45,791 nt of DNA from Clavibacter michiganensis subsp. tessellarius (GCF_021922985.1 NZ_CP040790.1:1-45791); one strand, 5' to 3'. Counted from the stretch's first letter, positions 30,648 to 40,090 are shown. Numbers and translations are program-made. Notes: a model not told the origin generated them from the sequence alone.

Positions 30648-31499
30648 TCACCGAAGTCGCCGGATCAGATTCACGACGAGCAGCACCGCGTCTGCCGCCA
30701 TGCCTGCGGAACGCCGATCGCCGTTCCTACGGTGCTTCGTGGCCTGAGCGAGCTCGATAGCCGCGCGGACGACCTTGCGCAGCTCGGCGTTTTCGGACCC
30801 CGGTAGCTCGACCTCAACCACTCGGCCGAGACGGGCCTTCGTGTTGGGGACCGGGGGCTCGTCGGCATCAAGCTCACCGTGGCGTGCGTGCTCATAGGAG
30901 GCCGCGGAGAGCGCCTCGAGCGCGGCCACCGCGTCGTTCCCGACGTTCGAGTAATCCTGTTCCGTTCGAGCTGTCTGGAAGTGTCGCCGCATCTCGTTCA
31001 GCTCGTCGTCGACGCGCTGCCAGCCGGTGGCCTTCCGCGGCGATATGGGGTCGGCCAGCGCGCCGGTGAGTGAGTCCGTCTCGCGGTCGGACAGCAAATC
31101 GTGCAGCGCATCGAATTGGTCATGGAGGATGTTCCGTCTAACTTGCCAGCTGCCGTACCCATCGTTCGCTAGCCAGTGCCTGCGGAACGTGTCGAAGTCA
31201 CGGAACGGCGGATCGAAAGTGTCTATACCAAGGCGAGCGAGGACCGCCTTCAACGCTCGGACTAGCAGACGGGAGTCGTCATTGGTCAGCGGTGACCCAG
31301 CGGTGCCGTAGGCCTCGTACTCGTCATGCACGACCCGGGCAAGCGACACCGCGATCTCCAAATCCCCGTGGTCGGGGTTGGGGCCTCGCAGCAGCCCCTC
31401 GAGGAGATCTGCGTCAAGCGCGGCCTGTTGCGTCACCTCCGCGCCCCAGCCGTTGGACACCACGTCCTCACCCGGGAGGTAGAAGTCCCACGTACGCAT
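30648..31499 (-). CDS. Hypothetical protein, abortive-infection/HEPN-like C-terminus
   Basis: 283 residues from ATG 31499 (MRTWDFYLPGEDVVSNGWGA); an upstream ATG at 31601 would add 34 residues of poor quality. Mostly helical: YGSWQVRRNILHDQFDALHD, DSRLLVRALKAVLARLGI, a Pro-rich linker, then RKVVRAAIELAQATKHRRNG DRRSAGMAADAVLLVVNLIR, which looks like the helical C-terminal domain of abortive-infection-family proteins. Known relatives limit phage by cell suicide; here the assignment is tentative. Isolated gene with no partner. Confidence 0.5.
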   Translation of the reverse strand: MRTWDFYLPGEDVVSNGWGAEVTQQAALDADLLEGLLRGPNPDHGDLEIAVSLARVVHDEYEAYGTAGSPLTNDDSRLLVRALKAVLARLGIDTFDPPFRDFDTFRRHWLANDGYGSWQVRRNILHDQFDALHDLLSDRETDSLTGALADPISPRKATGWQRVDDELNEMRRHFQTARTEQDYSNVGNDAVAALEALSAASYEHARHGELDADEPPVPNTKARLGRVVEVELPGSENAELRKVVRAAIELAQATKHRRNGDRRSAGMAADAVLLVVNLIRRLR

Positions 31500-31631
31500 G
31501 CGCTCACCATAGCCAGCGGCACTCTGCCGGCGGACTAACCACAGCGCGCCATCTGCCCAGACGGGCCCATACATAGGGAGTCGTCCGTCAGGGGATCCCA
31601 AACCGGACGCACGTCTCGTCGCGAGGAAACG

Positions 31632-32042
31632 CTACTGGCCCCCTGCGGGCATCGCCGGCGCGATGAGCGCCGTGATCGTTGCAACTACTGCGGGGGCGCC
31701 GAACACGACCGCAAAGAGCGAAGCTATCGCGGCCGATTGCTCCAGGCCCTCTGTCTTGCCCTTGAAGCCCTTGTCGAGAGAGAACGCCGCCAGGACCTCC
31801 TTCGCGATTGCGCACACGCCAGCAAGGCCGGCAAACGTGACGGCAACCCACACATTCCCGGCCATGCGCACCAGGACGATCACCAGCGCGATCACGACGA
31901 GGGCCGCTAGGCCAGCCGAGATCCACGTGGCCTTCGATACACGACTCGGCGTCCCTCCGGTCGAAGCGCCTTCGCCCGCTGCGGTTGAAGTGCCCTCGGG
32001 GTGTGCGATCAAAGGATCGGTGGAAGGCGCGTTTTCTGTCAT
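31632..32042 (-). CDS. Small membrane protein (3 helices)
   Basis: 136 residues from ATG 32042 (MTENAPSTDPLIAHPEGTST). After a 45-residue disordered N-terminus there are hydrophobic segments at about 46-66 (WISAGLAALVVIALVIVLVR), 69-90 (GNVWVAVTFAGLAGVCAIAK) and 108-130 (AAIASLFAVVFGAPAVVATI). No strong ribosome site; leaderless translation is likely. Longer upstream frames overlap the LCP gene on the other strand and are Arg-rich. Function unknown. Confidence 0.6.
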   Translation of the reverse strand: MTENAPSTDPLIAHPEGTSTAAGEGASTGGTPSRVSKATWISAGLAALVVIALVIVLVRMAGNVWVAVTFAGLAGVCAIAKEVLAAFSLDKGFKGKTEGLEQSAAIASLFAVVFGAPAVVATITALIAPAMPAGGQ

Positions 32043-32214
32043 TCGATGATGGTATCGACGTCGGCGACGGGTCCGACGAGGGATGGATACCCGGACACGT
32101 ATCGACCGCGCCCCAGTCCGGGGATGACGCCTGTCTCGGCGTATGTCGCGCGACGCGCGCCACATAGCCTCGATGAGACGCGTCCGCGCCGCATCCGCCC
32201 AAGAAGGAGTCAAC

Positions 32215-33462
32215 GTGGCCGAAGACACCAGGGCAGCTCAGCGCGAGCGGCGACGGGCTTCCGGCATCGCCCGTCACGGTCGACTGAGGAAGCCCAGCGC
32301 CGTACGCACTGCAGCCAACTTCGTCGCAGTCGTGGCAGCGGTCGCCCTGGTCAGTACCGGTTCCGTCGCTGCGGTCGCAGCATGGGACCTCGCACGCACG
32401 GTCCGGGCAAACTCCGTCGACATCTCGGACGGGGACGCCCTTCCGCCCTCCATGGGTGCAATCGACGGCGGTGCGAACGTGTTGCTCGTCGGGAACGACT
32501 CGCGTCGTGACCAGGGCGACGGCTACGGAGCGACGAAGGACGTCGGTACGGCGGAGCTGAACGACGTCACGATGCTGCTCCACATCAGCGAGGACCACAC
32601 CCGCGCGACCGTCGTCTCCTTCCCACGGGACATGCTCATCGACCGTCCCGCATGCCAGAGCGCTGACGGCACGACCGAGGAGTCGACGGCGAGCGGCGTG
32701 CAGATCAACACCGCCCTGGAAACCGGCGGCTTGCCGTGCGTCGTGCGCACCGTCGAGAGCATCACGGGCCTCGACATCCCCTACGGCGGCTCGGTGCAGT
32801 TCAACGGCGTCATCGAGATGTCCAACGCCGTCGGCGGCGTCACCGTCTGCCTCGCCAATCCGATCAAGGACTGGCGCACCAACCTCGACCTCGCCGCCGG
32901 CCCACAGCTCCTCCAGGGCGAGAACGCGGTCCAGTTCCTCCGCGTCCGCCACGGTATCGGCGACAACAGCGACCTCTCCCGGATCAGCAACCAGCAGGTG
33001 TTCCTCAGCGCACTGCTACGCACCATCACCAGCACCGACACACTCACCAACCCCGCCAAGCTCTACGGCATCGCACGCGCCGCCGTCGACAACATGAGCC
33101 TCTCCACCTCGCTGAACAACCCCGCCGCCATCACGTCCCTCGCCCTCACCGTCAAGGACATCCCGCTCGACAAGTTCGTCTTCGTCCAGTACCCCACCAC
33201 CTACCTCGAGAGCGGCCGCGTCGCGCAGGACGTGGCGACCGGTGACCAGATGATGCAGCTCATCGCCACCGACGCGGACTTCACGCTCGCCCCCGACAGC
33301 ACCGGCCAAGGCGTCGTCCTCGCCGAGCCCACCGATCCCGCCACGGGTCCCCCCGCGGACGTAGCCGCGCCCTCATCCGGCGGGACAACCGCTCCCCCGG
33401 CGGCGCTGCCGGACAACGTCACGGGTCAGGCCGCTGCCACGGAGACCTGCTCGAACGGCTGA
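32215..33462 (+). CDS. LytR-CpsA-Psr (LCP) family cell-wall glycopolymer transferase
   Basis: 415 residues from GTG 32215, with AAGGAG 6 bases upstream. One N-terminal transmembrane helix (about 36-58), then the LCP domain: NVLLVGNDSRRDQ, MLLHISEDHTRATVVSFPRD ML, VQFNGVIEMSNAVGGVTVCL and the Arg-rich RVRHGIGDNSDLSRISNQQV. The C-terminus is an Ala/Pro/Thr-rich tail. LCP enzymes attach teichoic acid, arabinogalactan or capsule to peptidoglycan at the cell surface. On a plasmid it may alter the cell envelope. No partner genes adjoin it. Confidence 0.85.
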   Translation: MAEDTRAAQRERRRASGIARHGRLRKPSAVRTAANFVAVVAAVALVSTGSVAAVAAWDLARTVRANSVDISDGDALPPSMGAIDGGANVLLVGNDSRRDQGDGYGATKDVGTAELNDVTMLLHISEDHTRATVVSFPRDMLIDRPACQSADGTTEESTASGVQINTALETGGLPCVVRTVESITGLDIPYGGSVQFNGVIEMSNAVGGVTVCLANPIKDWRTNLDLAAGPQLLQGENAVQFLRVRHGIGDNSDLSRISNQQVFLSALLRTITSTDTLTNPAKLYGIARAAVDNMSLSTSLNNPAAITSLALTVKDIPLDKFVFVQYPTTYLESGRVAQDVATGDQMMQLIATDADFTLAPDSTGQGVVLAEPTDPATGPPADVAAPSSGGTTAPPAALPDNVTGQAAATETCSNG

Positions 33463-33629
33463 CATGAGCGGACAGCGGTCCGCCGCGGCCGAACATGAGC
33501 CCGTCCCGCAGGGGCCCGTTGCCGAACCTCATGGCACGGTGCGGTCACGTTCGTGGGCGCCTCAGCCCATGAGCTACTAGATGCCGCGACGGCGGACCCG
33601 ACCTCGCATCCCCGTGGGATCATCCACTC

Positions 33630-34406
33630 ATGCCCACTGTCCAAGCCATCGCGCTAGGGGCCACGGAGACACGCGACGGCGCTGTCTTGCGATCCCTCAG
33701 CTCGCACCGGTCGCTGTCGGTGCGTTATGCGGTCGCGTCAAATCCCGCGGCCGATGACGAGACCATCTCGAACCTGCTCGACGACCGTGTCGGTTCGGTG
33801 CGCTGGGCCGCCGCCTCGAATCTGGCCGAGCGGCCGGCCCTGCAGATGGCGGTCGCCCGGTCGGCCGACAGGTGGCTCCGCCTCGCACTGGCTGGCACGT
33901 TCTTGGATCACGACGAGCGATCCCTCGCACGCGACGTGCAATGCGCGCTCATGGAGAACGCCTCCACCGAGATCCGCTCTCGGATGGCCGAGACGACGAA
34001 CCACCTCGACGTGTTCGAGACGCTCATGAGCGATGGCGACCGGCGAGTGCGCGCCGCGTGCGCTGCGAATCCGCGCATCACGCGGGAGCAGATGGAGCGA
34101 CTCGTCACGGATCGCAACTGGGAGGTCCGCGCCTCGGCTGTGGGGAGCGGCATGCGGTACCCGGACGATGAGCAGATCCTCCGCCTCGCGGAGGACCGCT
34201 CTGCGGGGGTCCGTTGGGCCGTCGTGTTCCGTGTCGACCGGCCGCGCGCCGCGCTCGAGCTGATCGCGAAGGACCAGGACGAGATGAACGCCGACCACGC
34301 GAGGAGTGAGCTCGAGGACGAGCGCAGCATCAATTCGGCCCACGTCACGACGGACGCTCGGATGCGGAGGGCCAGGGCCGAGTGCGCCGCGAGCTTCGAG
34401 CGCTGA
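33630..34406 (+). CDS. LRV/HEAT-like repeat protein
   Basis: 258 residues with helical repeats of about 24-30 residues: SHRSLSVRYAVASNPAADDE, TISNLLDDRVGSVRWAAASN LAERP, LMSDGDRRVRAACAANPRIT, REQMERLVTDRNWEVRASAV and LRLAEDRSAGVRWAVVFRVD. The VR-AAASNP motif is that of leucine-rich repeat variant/HEAT proteins, which act as protein-binding scaffolds. Soluble, with no signal. Start ATG 33630; no operon partner. The 33463-33629 gap holds nothing clear. Confidence 0.65.
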   Translation: MPTVQAIALGATETRDGAVLRSLSSHRSLSVRYAVASNPAADDETISNLLDDRVGSVRWAAASNLAERPALQMAVARSADRWLRLALAGTFLDHDERSLARDVQCALMENASTEIRSRMAETTNHLDVFETLMSDGDRRVRAACAANPRITREQMERLVTDRNWEVRASAVGSGMRYPDDEQILRLAEDRSAGVRWAVVFRVDRPRAALELIAKDQDEMNADHARSELEDERSINSAHVTTDARMRRARAECAASFER

Positions 34407-34528
34407 CCGGTCGCCACAGGGGGCCCGTACGACGCACGCTCGCAGCGTCCGGCAAGGGATCCCTTGAAGGACGCATCCGTGGGCGGCGCGGTGCTCGGTG
34501 GCGGGTCACGACCGGCGTCGCTGCCCCG

Positions 34529-34771
34529 TCAGTTCTTGCCGAGGGCTTCGCGCCCACGGCGCGTTCGCTCGCGGGAGCGCTCGAACATGAAGAGTCCGAT
34601 GAACATGACGATCACAACGGCCCAGATGATGCCAAGGGTCGCGTTCTGCTCTCGGATGGCCGACGCCAGGATGAACCCCTGCACGCTGAACGCGAGGATC
34701 GCGGTCCCGATCACGCGGAAGCCTCGCCGTGAGCGGCGCTTAGCTTCTGCAGGGCTGGGGGCGTCGGCCAT
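34529..34771 (-). CDS. Small membrane protein (2 helices)
   Basis: 80 residues: a basic N-terminus MADAPSPAEAKRRSRRGFRV, transmembrane helices at about 20-38 (IGTAILAFSVQGFILASAI) and 46-63 (GIIWAVVIVMFIGLFMFE), and a basic tail RSRERTRRGREALGKN. A family of small actinobacterial inner-membrane proteins without known role is the closest description. Isolated gene. Confidence 0.6.
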   Translation of the reverse strand: MADAPSPAEAKRRSRRGFRVIGTAILAFSVQGFILASAIREQNATLGIIWAVVIVMFIGLFMFERSRERTRRGREALGKN

Positions 34772-35057
34772 GACCCGATCTTGGCCGATGGCTAGCGGGT
34801 CTGCCAGCGTCCGCCGAGGGATCCCTCCCCGGACCAGCGCGGCGTCGCGCGACGTGCGCTGTGACTTTCGCCGCTTAGTGGCGTCTGATCTTGATCAATC
34901 GATGGCGGCCCGGGCTGCGGTGGAGTGCCAGCGACACCCTTAGCCCGCGGCCTACTTCCCCGCCGTCAAGCTGCCGCGTGAGCGCGCGCGCGTGCCGCTG
35001 CGGTGCCTAACCGAATGCTGCTGCCCAAGCGCACGTCCGGCACCAACGGGTGGATGA
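34772..35057. other. Intergenic region without recognised features
   Basis: About 285 bp with short low-complexity frames only. It separates accessory genes from the TrkH remnant and fluoride island. Confidence 0.4.
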
Positions 35058-35207
35058 GCCTCTGGGGCAGCAACGGTCGGGAAGTACGTCCTCGCCGCTC
35101 TCATGTTCGCCGGCCGCGTCGGTCCGATCGGGCTAGCGTCGGCCCTGGCCATCCGACGGCGGACCCTCCTCTACGAGTGGCCGGCGGATCGCCCCGTCAT
35201 CGGGTAG
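35058..35207 (+). pseudogene. C-terminal remnant of a TrkH-family potassium transporter
   Basis: The frame ending at TAG 35205-35207 reads [44 protein letters not shown]. The C-terminus of actinobacterial TrkH/KtrB subunits has the same pattern (LMFIGRLGPLTLA-ALA-R, then Y-L-PE-RP-IG). An in-frame stop lies just upstream and no other TrkH part is present, so this is a truncated scar, probably left when the fluoride island joined the plasmid. Confidence 0.55.
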
Positions 35208-35264
35208 CCCGCACCGACGCTGGCGTTCCCGGACCCTTCGCTGTCCCACGGGCCGAGGGGTGGC

Positions 35265-35301
35265 ACACGATTCGATGTGCGGCGCGGGCTACACTCGCGG
35301 C
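35265..35301 (+). promoter_or_regulatory. glnA: Putative promoter of riboswitch-glnA transcript
   Basis: TACACT at 35290-35295 fits a -10 box and would start transcription about 7 bases later, at the first base of the riboswitch P1 stem. The -35 region is not clear (TTCGAT at 35271 is too close). Confidence 0.45.
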
Positions 35302-35360
35302 GGCGATGGATCCCGCCAGGACGACCCGTCCGAACCGCACCGCTTGCTGATGGTTCCTAT
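35302..35360 (+). ncRNA. Fluoride riboswitch (crcB motif) upstream of glnA
   Basis: The sequence fits the crcB-motif aptamer. P1 is GGCG (35302-35305) / CGCC (35314-35317) closing the loop ATGGATCC. An optional hairpin GGACG/CGTCC (35319-35331) follows. Next comes the conserved AACCGC, then GCTGATGGTTCCTA (35346-35359); GCA/TGC (35337-35339/35345-35347) form P3. The pseudoknot pairs loop GGATCC (35308-35313) with GGTTCC (35352-35357) in 5 of 6 positions. All conserved blocks occur in the right order and spacing. In this family fluoride binding turns expression on. The controlled gene is glnA, 80 bp downstream. Confidence 0.82.
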
Positions 35361-35361
35361 C

Positions 35362-35377
35362 CCACCCGTACGGGTGG
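35362..35377 (+). promoter_or_regulatory. Expression-platform hairpin of the fluoride riboswitch
   Basis: The palindrome CCACCCGTACGGGTGG directly follows the pseudoknot strand, so aptamer folding and this stem could compete. No T run follows, so a classic intrinsic terminator is not evident. A second small hairpin CTGCG/CGCAG (35412-35427) lies just before the glnA start and may affect ribosome access. Confidence 0.45.
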
Positions 35378-35439
35378 TCGCTTGCGGTGCCATCGGTCCT
35401 GAGGCGATCACCTGCGCATCGACGCAGAAAGCAGCCAGC

Positions 35440-36864
35440 GTGTTCACTGACCCCAGCCAAGTCCTGGACTTCATCACGAACACGGACGTCACGTTCCTCG
35501 ACGTCCGGTTCACTGACCTTCCCGGCGTCCAGCAGCACCTCACGATCCCCGCATCCACGGTCGACGTGAAGTTCTTCACGGAGGGGATCGCCTTCGACGG
35601 GTCGTCCATCCGCGGCTTCGCGAGCATCCACGAGTCGGACATGCAGCTCATCCCCGACGTGACGACGGCCTACATCGACCCGTTCCGCATCGAGCGCACC
35701 CTCATCATGGTGTTCGACATCTACAACCCCCGCAACGGCGAGATCTACGCCCGCGACCCGCGCCAGGTGGCCAAGAAGGCCGAGAAGTTCCTCGCCGCGT
35801 CCGGCATCGCCGACACCGCGTTCTTCGCGCCCGAGGCCGAGTTCTACATCTTCGACGACGTCCGCTACGAGGTGAACCAGCACACGAGCTTCTACTCGGT
35901 CGACTCCGAGGAGGGCGCCTGGAACTCGGGCCGCGAGGAGGAGGGCGGCAACCTGGGCAACAAGACGCCCTACAAGGGCGGCTACTTCCCCGTCAGCCCG
36001 GTCGACAAGCAGGCCGACCTCCGCGACGACATCAGCCTCAAGCTGATCGACGCCGGCCTCATCCTCGAGCGCGCGCACCACGAGGTGGGCACGGGCGGCC
36101 AGGCCGAGATCAACTACCGCTTCGACACCATGGTGCACGCGGCGGACGACATCCTGAAGTTCAAGTACATCGTCAAGAACACGGCCGAGCAGTGGGGCAA
36201 GACGGCCACGTTCATGCCGAAGCCGCTGTTCGGCGACAACGGCTCGGGCATGCACACGCACCAGTCGCTCTGGAACGACGGCAAGCCGCTGTTCTACGAC
36301 GAGGCCGGCTACGGCGGGCTGTCGGACGTCGCGCGCTGGTACATCGGCGGCATCCTCAAGCACGCGCCCGCCATCCTCGCGTTCACGAACCCGACGGTGA
36401 ACTCGTACCACCGCCTCGTCCCCGGCTTCGAGGCGCCCGTCAACCTCGTGTACTCGGCGGGCAACCGCTCGGCGTCGATCCGCATCCCCATCACGGGCAC
36501 GAACCCGAAGGCGAAGCGCATCGAGTTCCGCGCGCCCGACGCGTCGAGCAACCCGTACCTCGCGTTCGCCGCGCAGCTCATGGCCGGCATCGACGGCATC
36601 AAGAACCGCATCGAGCCGCACGAGCCCGTCGACAAGGACCTCTACGAGCTCCCGCCCGAGGAGGCGAAGAACATCCCGCAGGTGCCCGCGTCGCTCGGAG
36701 CCGCCCTCGAGGCGCTCGAGGCCGACCACGAGTTCCTCACGGCCGGCAACGTGTTCACACCCGACCTCATCGAGACGTGGATCGAGTACAAGCGCGAGAT
36801 GGAGATCAAGCCCCTCGCGCAGCGCCCGCACCCGTTCGAGTTCGAGCTGTACTACGGCGTCTGA
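35440..36864 (+). CDS. glnA: Glutamine synthetase type I
   Basis: 474 residues from GTG 35440, the standard GlnA length. N-terminal beta-grasp domain with FDGSSIRGF; catalytic domain with [11 protein letters not shown], the ATP-binding motif [32 protein letters not shown] and [20 protein letters not shown]. The regulatory Tyr in DLYELPPEE is present, so adenylylation control is possible. It makes glutamine from glutamate, ammonia and ATP and needs Mg/Mn at the active site. A fluoride riboswitch lies in its leader, and a fluoride-tolerance operon converges on it, so it is probably an extra, fluoride-induced copy. The longer upstream frame runs through the riboswitch and is rejected. Confidence 0.92.
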   Translation: MFTDPSQVLDFITNTDVTFLDVRFTDLPGVQQHLTIPASTVDVKFFTEGIAFDGSSIRGFASIHESDMQLIPDVTTAYIDPFRIERTLIMVFDIYNPRNGEIYARDPRQVAKKAEKFLAASGIADTAFFAPEAEFYIFDDVRYEVNQHTSFYSVDSEEGAWNSGREEEGGNLGNKTPYKGGYFPVSPVDKQADLRDDISLKLIDAGLILERAHHEVGTGGQAEINYRFDTMVHAADDILKFKYIVKNTAEQWGKTATFMPKPLFGDNGSGMHTHQSLWNDGKPLFYDEAGYGGLSDVARWYIGGILKHAPAILAFTNPTVNSYHRLVPGFEAPVNLVYSAGNRSASIRIPITGTNPKAKRIEFRAPDASSNPYLAFAAQLMAGIDGIKNRIEPHEPVDKDLYELPPEEAKNIPQVPASLGAALEALEADHEFLTAGNVFTPDLIETWIEYKREMEIKPLAQRPHPFEFELYYGV

Positions 36865-36891
36865 TCCCGCCGGCGCCCCGCAGCGGGGCGA

Positions 36892-36937
36892 ATGACGCAC
36901 GGGCCGTCCTCCTCCGGGAGGCCGGCCCGTGCGTCAT
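36892..36937. terminator. Bidirectional terminator between glnA and ilvD
   Basis: Perfect 14-bp arms ATGACGCACGGGCC (36892-36905) and GGCCCGTGCGTCAT (36924-36937), with an inner CCTCC/GGGAGG stem. It ends both convergent transcripts. Confidence 0.85.
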
Positions 36938-36981
36938 GCGGCGAGCAGCGACGAGCGCGCAGCGCTCGTCCTGCTGGCCCC

Positions 36982-38679
36982 CTACCCGGTGACCGCTCCG
37001 ATGGCGGCCGATCCGACGAGGCGCGTGTACTTGGCGAGCACTCCCCGTGTGTACCGAACAGGCAGAGGTACCCAGCCCTGTCGGCGTCGCTCCAGCTCTT
37101 CCTCGTCGACGAGGAGGTCGACGCGTCGGGTGGGGATGTCGACGCGGATCCGGTCCTCGTCGCACACGAACGCGATGACGCCGCCGTCTGCGGCTTCCGG
37201 GGCGACGTGGCCGATGCACAAGCCGGTGGTGCCGCCGGAGAACCGCCCGTCGGTGAGAAGGAGGACGTCCTTTCCCAATCCCGCGCCCTTGATGGCGGCC
37301 GTGATGGCGAGCATTTCGCGCATGCCTGGTCCGCCCTTGGGGCCTTCGTAGCGGATCACGACGACGTCGCCCGGGCGGATGCGGCCTTCGGTTAGCGCGT
37401 CCAGTGCGGCGCGCTCGCGATCGAAGACTCGCGCGGATCCCTCGAACGAGGTGGCGTCGAAGCCGGCTGTCTTCACAACAGCGCCGTCGGTCGCAAGCGA
37501 CCCTCGGAGGATCGTGAGTCCGCCGGTGGCGTGGAGGGGATCGTCGAGGCGGTGGAACACCTCCCCGTCGGGCTCGGGTGGGTCGATCTCCGCGAGGTTC
37601 TCTGCGACGGTCTTGCCTGTGACCGTCAGGCAGTCGCCGTGGAGCAGGCCGGCGTCCAGCAGCGCCTTCATGATGACGGGGACACCGCCTCGACGGTCTA
37701 CGTCGCGCATCACGAAGCGCCCGAAGGGCTTCATGTCGGCCAGGTGCGGGACCTTGGATCCGATCCGGTCGAAGTCGTCGAGGGTGAGCTCGACCTCAGC
37801 CTCGTGCGCGATCGCCAGCAGGTGGAGCACCACGTTGGTCGACCCTCCGAGTGCCATGGCGACGGCGATGGCGTTCTCGAATGCCTCTCTGGTGAGGATG
37901 TGACGTGCGGTGATCCCCATCCGGATCATCTCCACGACCGCTTCACCTGATCGGTGCGCGTACTGGTCGCGACGGCGGTCGGCGCTCGGTGGCGCCGCGG
38001 ATCCGGGTAGCGACATGCCCAGCGCCTCGGCCATGCAGGCCATGGTGTTCGCGGTGAACATGCCCCCGCATGCGCCTTCCCCGGGGACGGACGCGCACTC
38101 GATCTTCTTCAGCTCTTCCTCGGTCATGGTTCCGGCAGCACAGGCGCCGACGCCTTCGAACGCGTCGACGATGGTGACCTCCCTGCCCGTCCCGTCGGCG
38201 TGCTGCACGTATCCGGGTAGGACGGATCCTGCGTAGAGGAACACGCTCGCGAGGTCGAGTCGCGCGGCTGCCATGAGCATCCCTGGGAGGGACTTGTCGC
38301 ATCCGGCGAGCAGGACGGTGCCGTCCAACCGCTCAGCGCTGACGACGACCTCGACGCTGTCGGCGATCACCTCCCGAGACACGAGGGAGAAGTGCATGCC
38401 CTCATGGCCCATCGAGATCCCGTCCGAGACGGAGATCGTGCCGAACTGCAGCGGGTAGCCGCCACCTCGATGGACACCCTCCTTCGCTCCCTGGGCGAGA
38501 CGGTCCAGGGACAGGTTGCACGGCGTGATCTCGTTCCACGACGAGGCGATGCCGATCTGCGGCTTGTCCCAGTCCTCGTCGCCCATGCCGACGGCCCGCA
38601 GCATGCCGCGGGACGGCGTCGCCTCGATCCCGTGCGTCACAGCCCAGCTCCGTGGCTTCATGTCGGTTGCTCCAGTCAT
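36982..38679 (-). CDS. ilvD: Dihydroxyacid dehydratase
   Basis: 565 residues from ATG 38679 with AAAGAGGG upstream. The three Fe-S cysteines are visible in [29 protein letters not shown] (with the Lys that forms the Mg-binding carbamate) and [20 protein letters not shown]. The C-terminus contains [22 protein letters not shown] and [11 protein letters not shown]. The enzyme dehydrates 2,3-dihydroxy acids in branched-chain amino-acid and CoA synthesis, using an Fe-S cluster and Mg. It is the last gene of the fluoride operon, 76 bp after eno. A spare, fluoride-resistant copy is the simplest explanation; the Mg-stabilised enolate mechanism resembles enolase. Confidence 0.93.
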   Translation of the reverse strand: MTGATDMKPRSWAVTHGIEATPSRGMLRAVGMGDEDWDKPQIGIASSWNEITPCNLSLDRLAQGAKEGVHRGGGYPLQFGTISVSDGISMGHEGMHFSLVSREVIADSVEVVVSAERLDGTVLLAGCDKSLPGMLMAAARLDLASVFLYAGSVLPGYVQHADGTGREVTIVDAFEGVGACAAGTMTEEELKKIECASVPGEGACGGMFTANTMACMAEALGMSLPGSAAPPSADRRRDQYAHRSGEAVVEMIRMGITARHILTREAFENAIAVAMALGGSTNVVLHLLAIAHEAEVELTLDDFDRIGSKVPHLADMKPFGRFVMRDVDRRGGVPVIMKALLDAGLLHGDCLTVTGKTVAENLAEIDPPEPDGEVFHRLDDPLHATGGLTILRGSLATDGAVVKTAGFDATSFEGSARVFDRERAALDALTEGRIRPGDVVVIRYEGPKGGPGMREMLAITAAIKGAGLGKDVLLLTDGRFSGGTTGLCIGHVAPEAADGGVIAFVCDEDRIRVDIPTRRVDLLVDEEELERRRQGWVPLPVRYTRGVLAKYTRLVGSAAIGAVTG

Positions 38680-38755
38680 CGCACCCTCTTTCGTCGCGTG
38701 TTCTCGTGGCCGTGCACGCACGTGCCGTGTGACGCTCGTCGTGCTTGCTGACGGG

Positions 38756-40090
38756 TCATGCCAGCCCGTACGGCAGGTCGTGTGCGGTCTCTTCGATCTC
38801 GGTGAGCCGGTTGTACTTCGCCACGCGCTCGCCTCGTGCGGGGGCTCCGGACTTGATCTGCCCAGTGCCGGTTCCGACGACGAGGTCCGCGATGAACGCG
38901 TCCGTGGTCTCTCCGGAGCGGTGCGAGACCATGCTGCGCATACCCAGCTCGCGGGCCGTGCGAATCGCGTCCAAGGTCTGCGACACGGTGCCGATCTGGT
39001 TGGGCTTGATCAGGGCGGCGTTGGACAGGCCATCCCGGCCCCCGTCGCGAATGCGCTGGGGGTCTGTGACGTAGAGGTCGTCGCCGACGATCTGCAGACG
39101 AGAGCCCAGAGCGGTGTTCATGGCCTTCCACCCGGCATGGTCGTCCTCCGAGAAGCCGTCCTCGATGCTGCGGATCGGGTAGGTGCCGACGAGGCGCTCG
39201 TAGTACGCGACGAGGCCGTCACGGTCCAGGTGCTGATCGACGATCCGGTACGTGCCGTCGCCGAGCGCGAACTCGTTCGCTGCGGGGTCGAGTGCGATAG
39301 CCATCGCGTTCACGCCCGCGTCGTGTCCGGAAATGCGGATGGCGTCGACCAGTAGATCCAGGGCCTCCTCCGGGGATGTGATCGCCGGTGCGAAACCGCC
39401 CTCGTCGCCGAGTCCGACCGCGCCGAAGCGTTCCCGCACGATGCCAGAGAGGGCGTGGTAGACGTCCGACCCCACGCGGACGGCGTCGACCATGCTGGTC
39501 GCGGAGACGGGCGCGATCATGAACTCCTGGAAGTCGAGCGCGTTCGCAGCGTGAGCGCCGCCGTTGAGGACGTTGAAGTGCGGTACGGGGAGGCGCGGCG
39601 TGCTGCCGGTGACGTCAGCGATCCACCGCCACAGCGGCAGTCCAGCGGCGGCGGCGAACGCGCGCGACATGGCGATGGAGGTCGCGACCACGGTGTTCGC
39701 TCCCAACCGCGAGTACCCGGCGGTGCCGTCGAGTGCGGCCAGGGCGGCGTCGAGCTCGGTGATCGACACCCAGCTCCTGCCGGTGATCAGCGGGGCGACC
39801 TCCGCGGCCGTCATGAGCAGGGCCTGGGAGACGTCGCGGCCAGCGTAGGCGTCGCCGCCGTCGCGGAGCTCGACGGCTTCGTGTGCACCGGTCGATGCTC
39901 CCGCCGGGGCGTCACCGGTGACGGTGGTCCCGTCGGTGAGCGTGAGGTGCACGCGGACCGTCGGGTAGCCGCGGGAGTCGAGGATGCGGGACGCGCGGAG
40001 GTCCGTGATGGTGACCGGGTGCAGGGTGCGGGTGACGTACTCGCCTGTGTGCCGTGATGCGTGGTGCGTGTTGCTGATGTACTCGTTCAT
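38756..40090 (-). CDS. eno: Enolase (divergent, fluoride-island copy)
   Basis: 444 residues from ATG 40090 (GAGAAG upstream; ATG 40105 also possible), about 20 longer at the N-terminus than usual. Motifs: [71 protein letters not shown], the signature [14 protein letters not shown] and [18 protein letters not shown]. Mg ligands Asp/Glu/Asp and the catalytic Lys in LIKPNQ are present. [10 protein letters not shown] replaces the common SIEDPLAEDD, a change near a Mg ligand. Enolase converts 2-phosphoglycerate to PEP and is the classic fluoride-inhibited glycolytic enzyme; this may be a less sensitive isoform. Confidence 0.93.
   Translation of the reverse strand: MNEYISNTHHASRHTGEYVTRTLHPVTITDLRASRILDSRGYPTVRVHLTLTDGTTVTGDAPAGASTGAHEAVELRDGGDAYAGRDVSQALLMTAAEVAPLITGRSWVSITELDAALAALDGTAGYSRLGANTVVATSIAMSRAFAAAAGLPLWRWIADVTGSTPRLPVPHFNVLNGGAHAANALDFQEFMIAPVSATSMVDAVRVGSDVYHALSGIVRERFGAVGLGDEGGFAPAITSPEEALDLLVDAIRISGHDAGVNAMAIALDPAANEFALGDGTYRIVDQHLDRDGLVAYYERLVGTYPIRSIEDGFSEDDHAGWKAMNTALGSRLQIVGDDLYVTDPQRIRDGGRDGLSNAALIKPNQIGTVSQTLDAIRTARELGMRSMVSHRSGETTDAFIADLVVGTGTGQIKSGAPARGERVAKYNRLTEIEETAHDLPYGLA

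Noticed and set aside
35197..36900. A 567-codon open frame on - opposite glnA
   Set aside because: Composition is Arg/Val/Asp noise; glnA on + has all family motifs.
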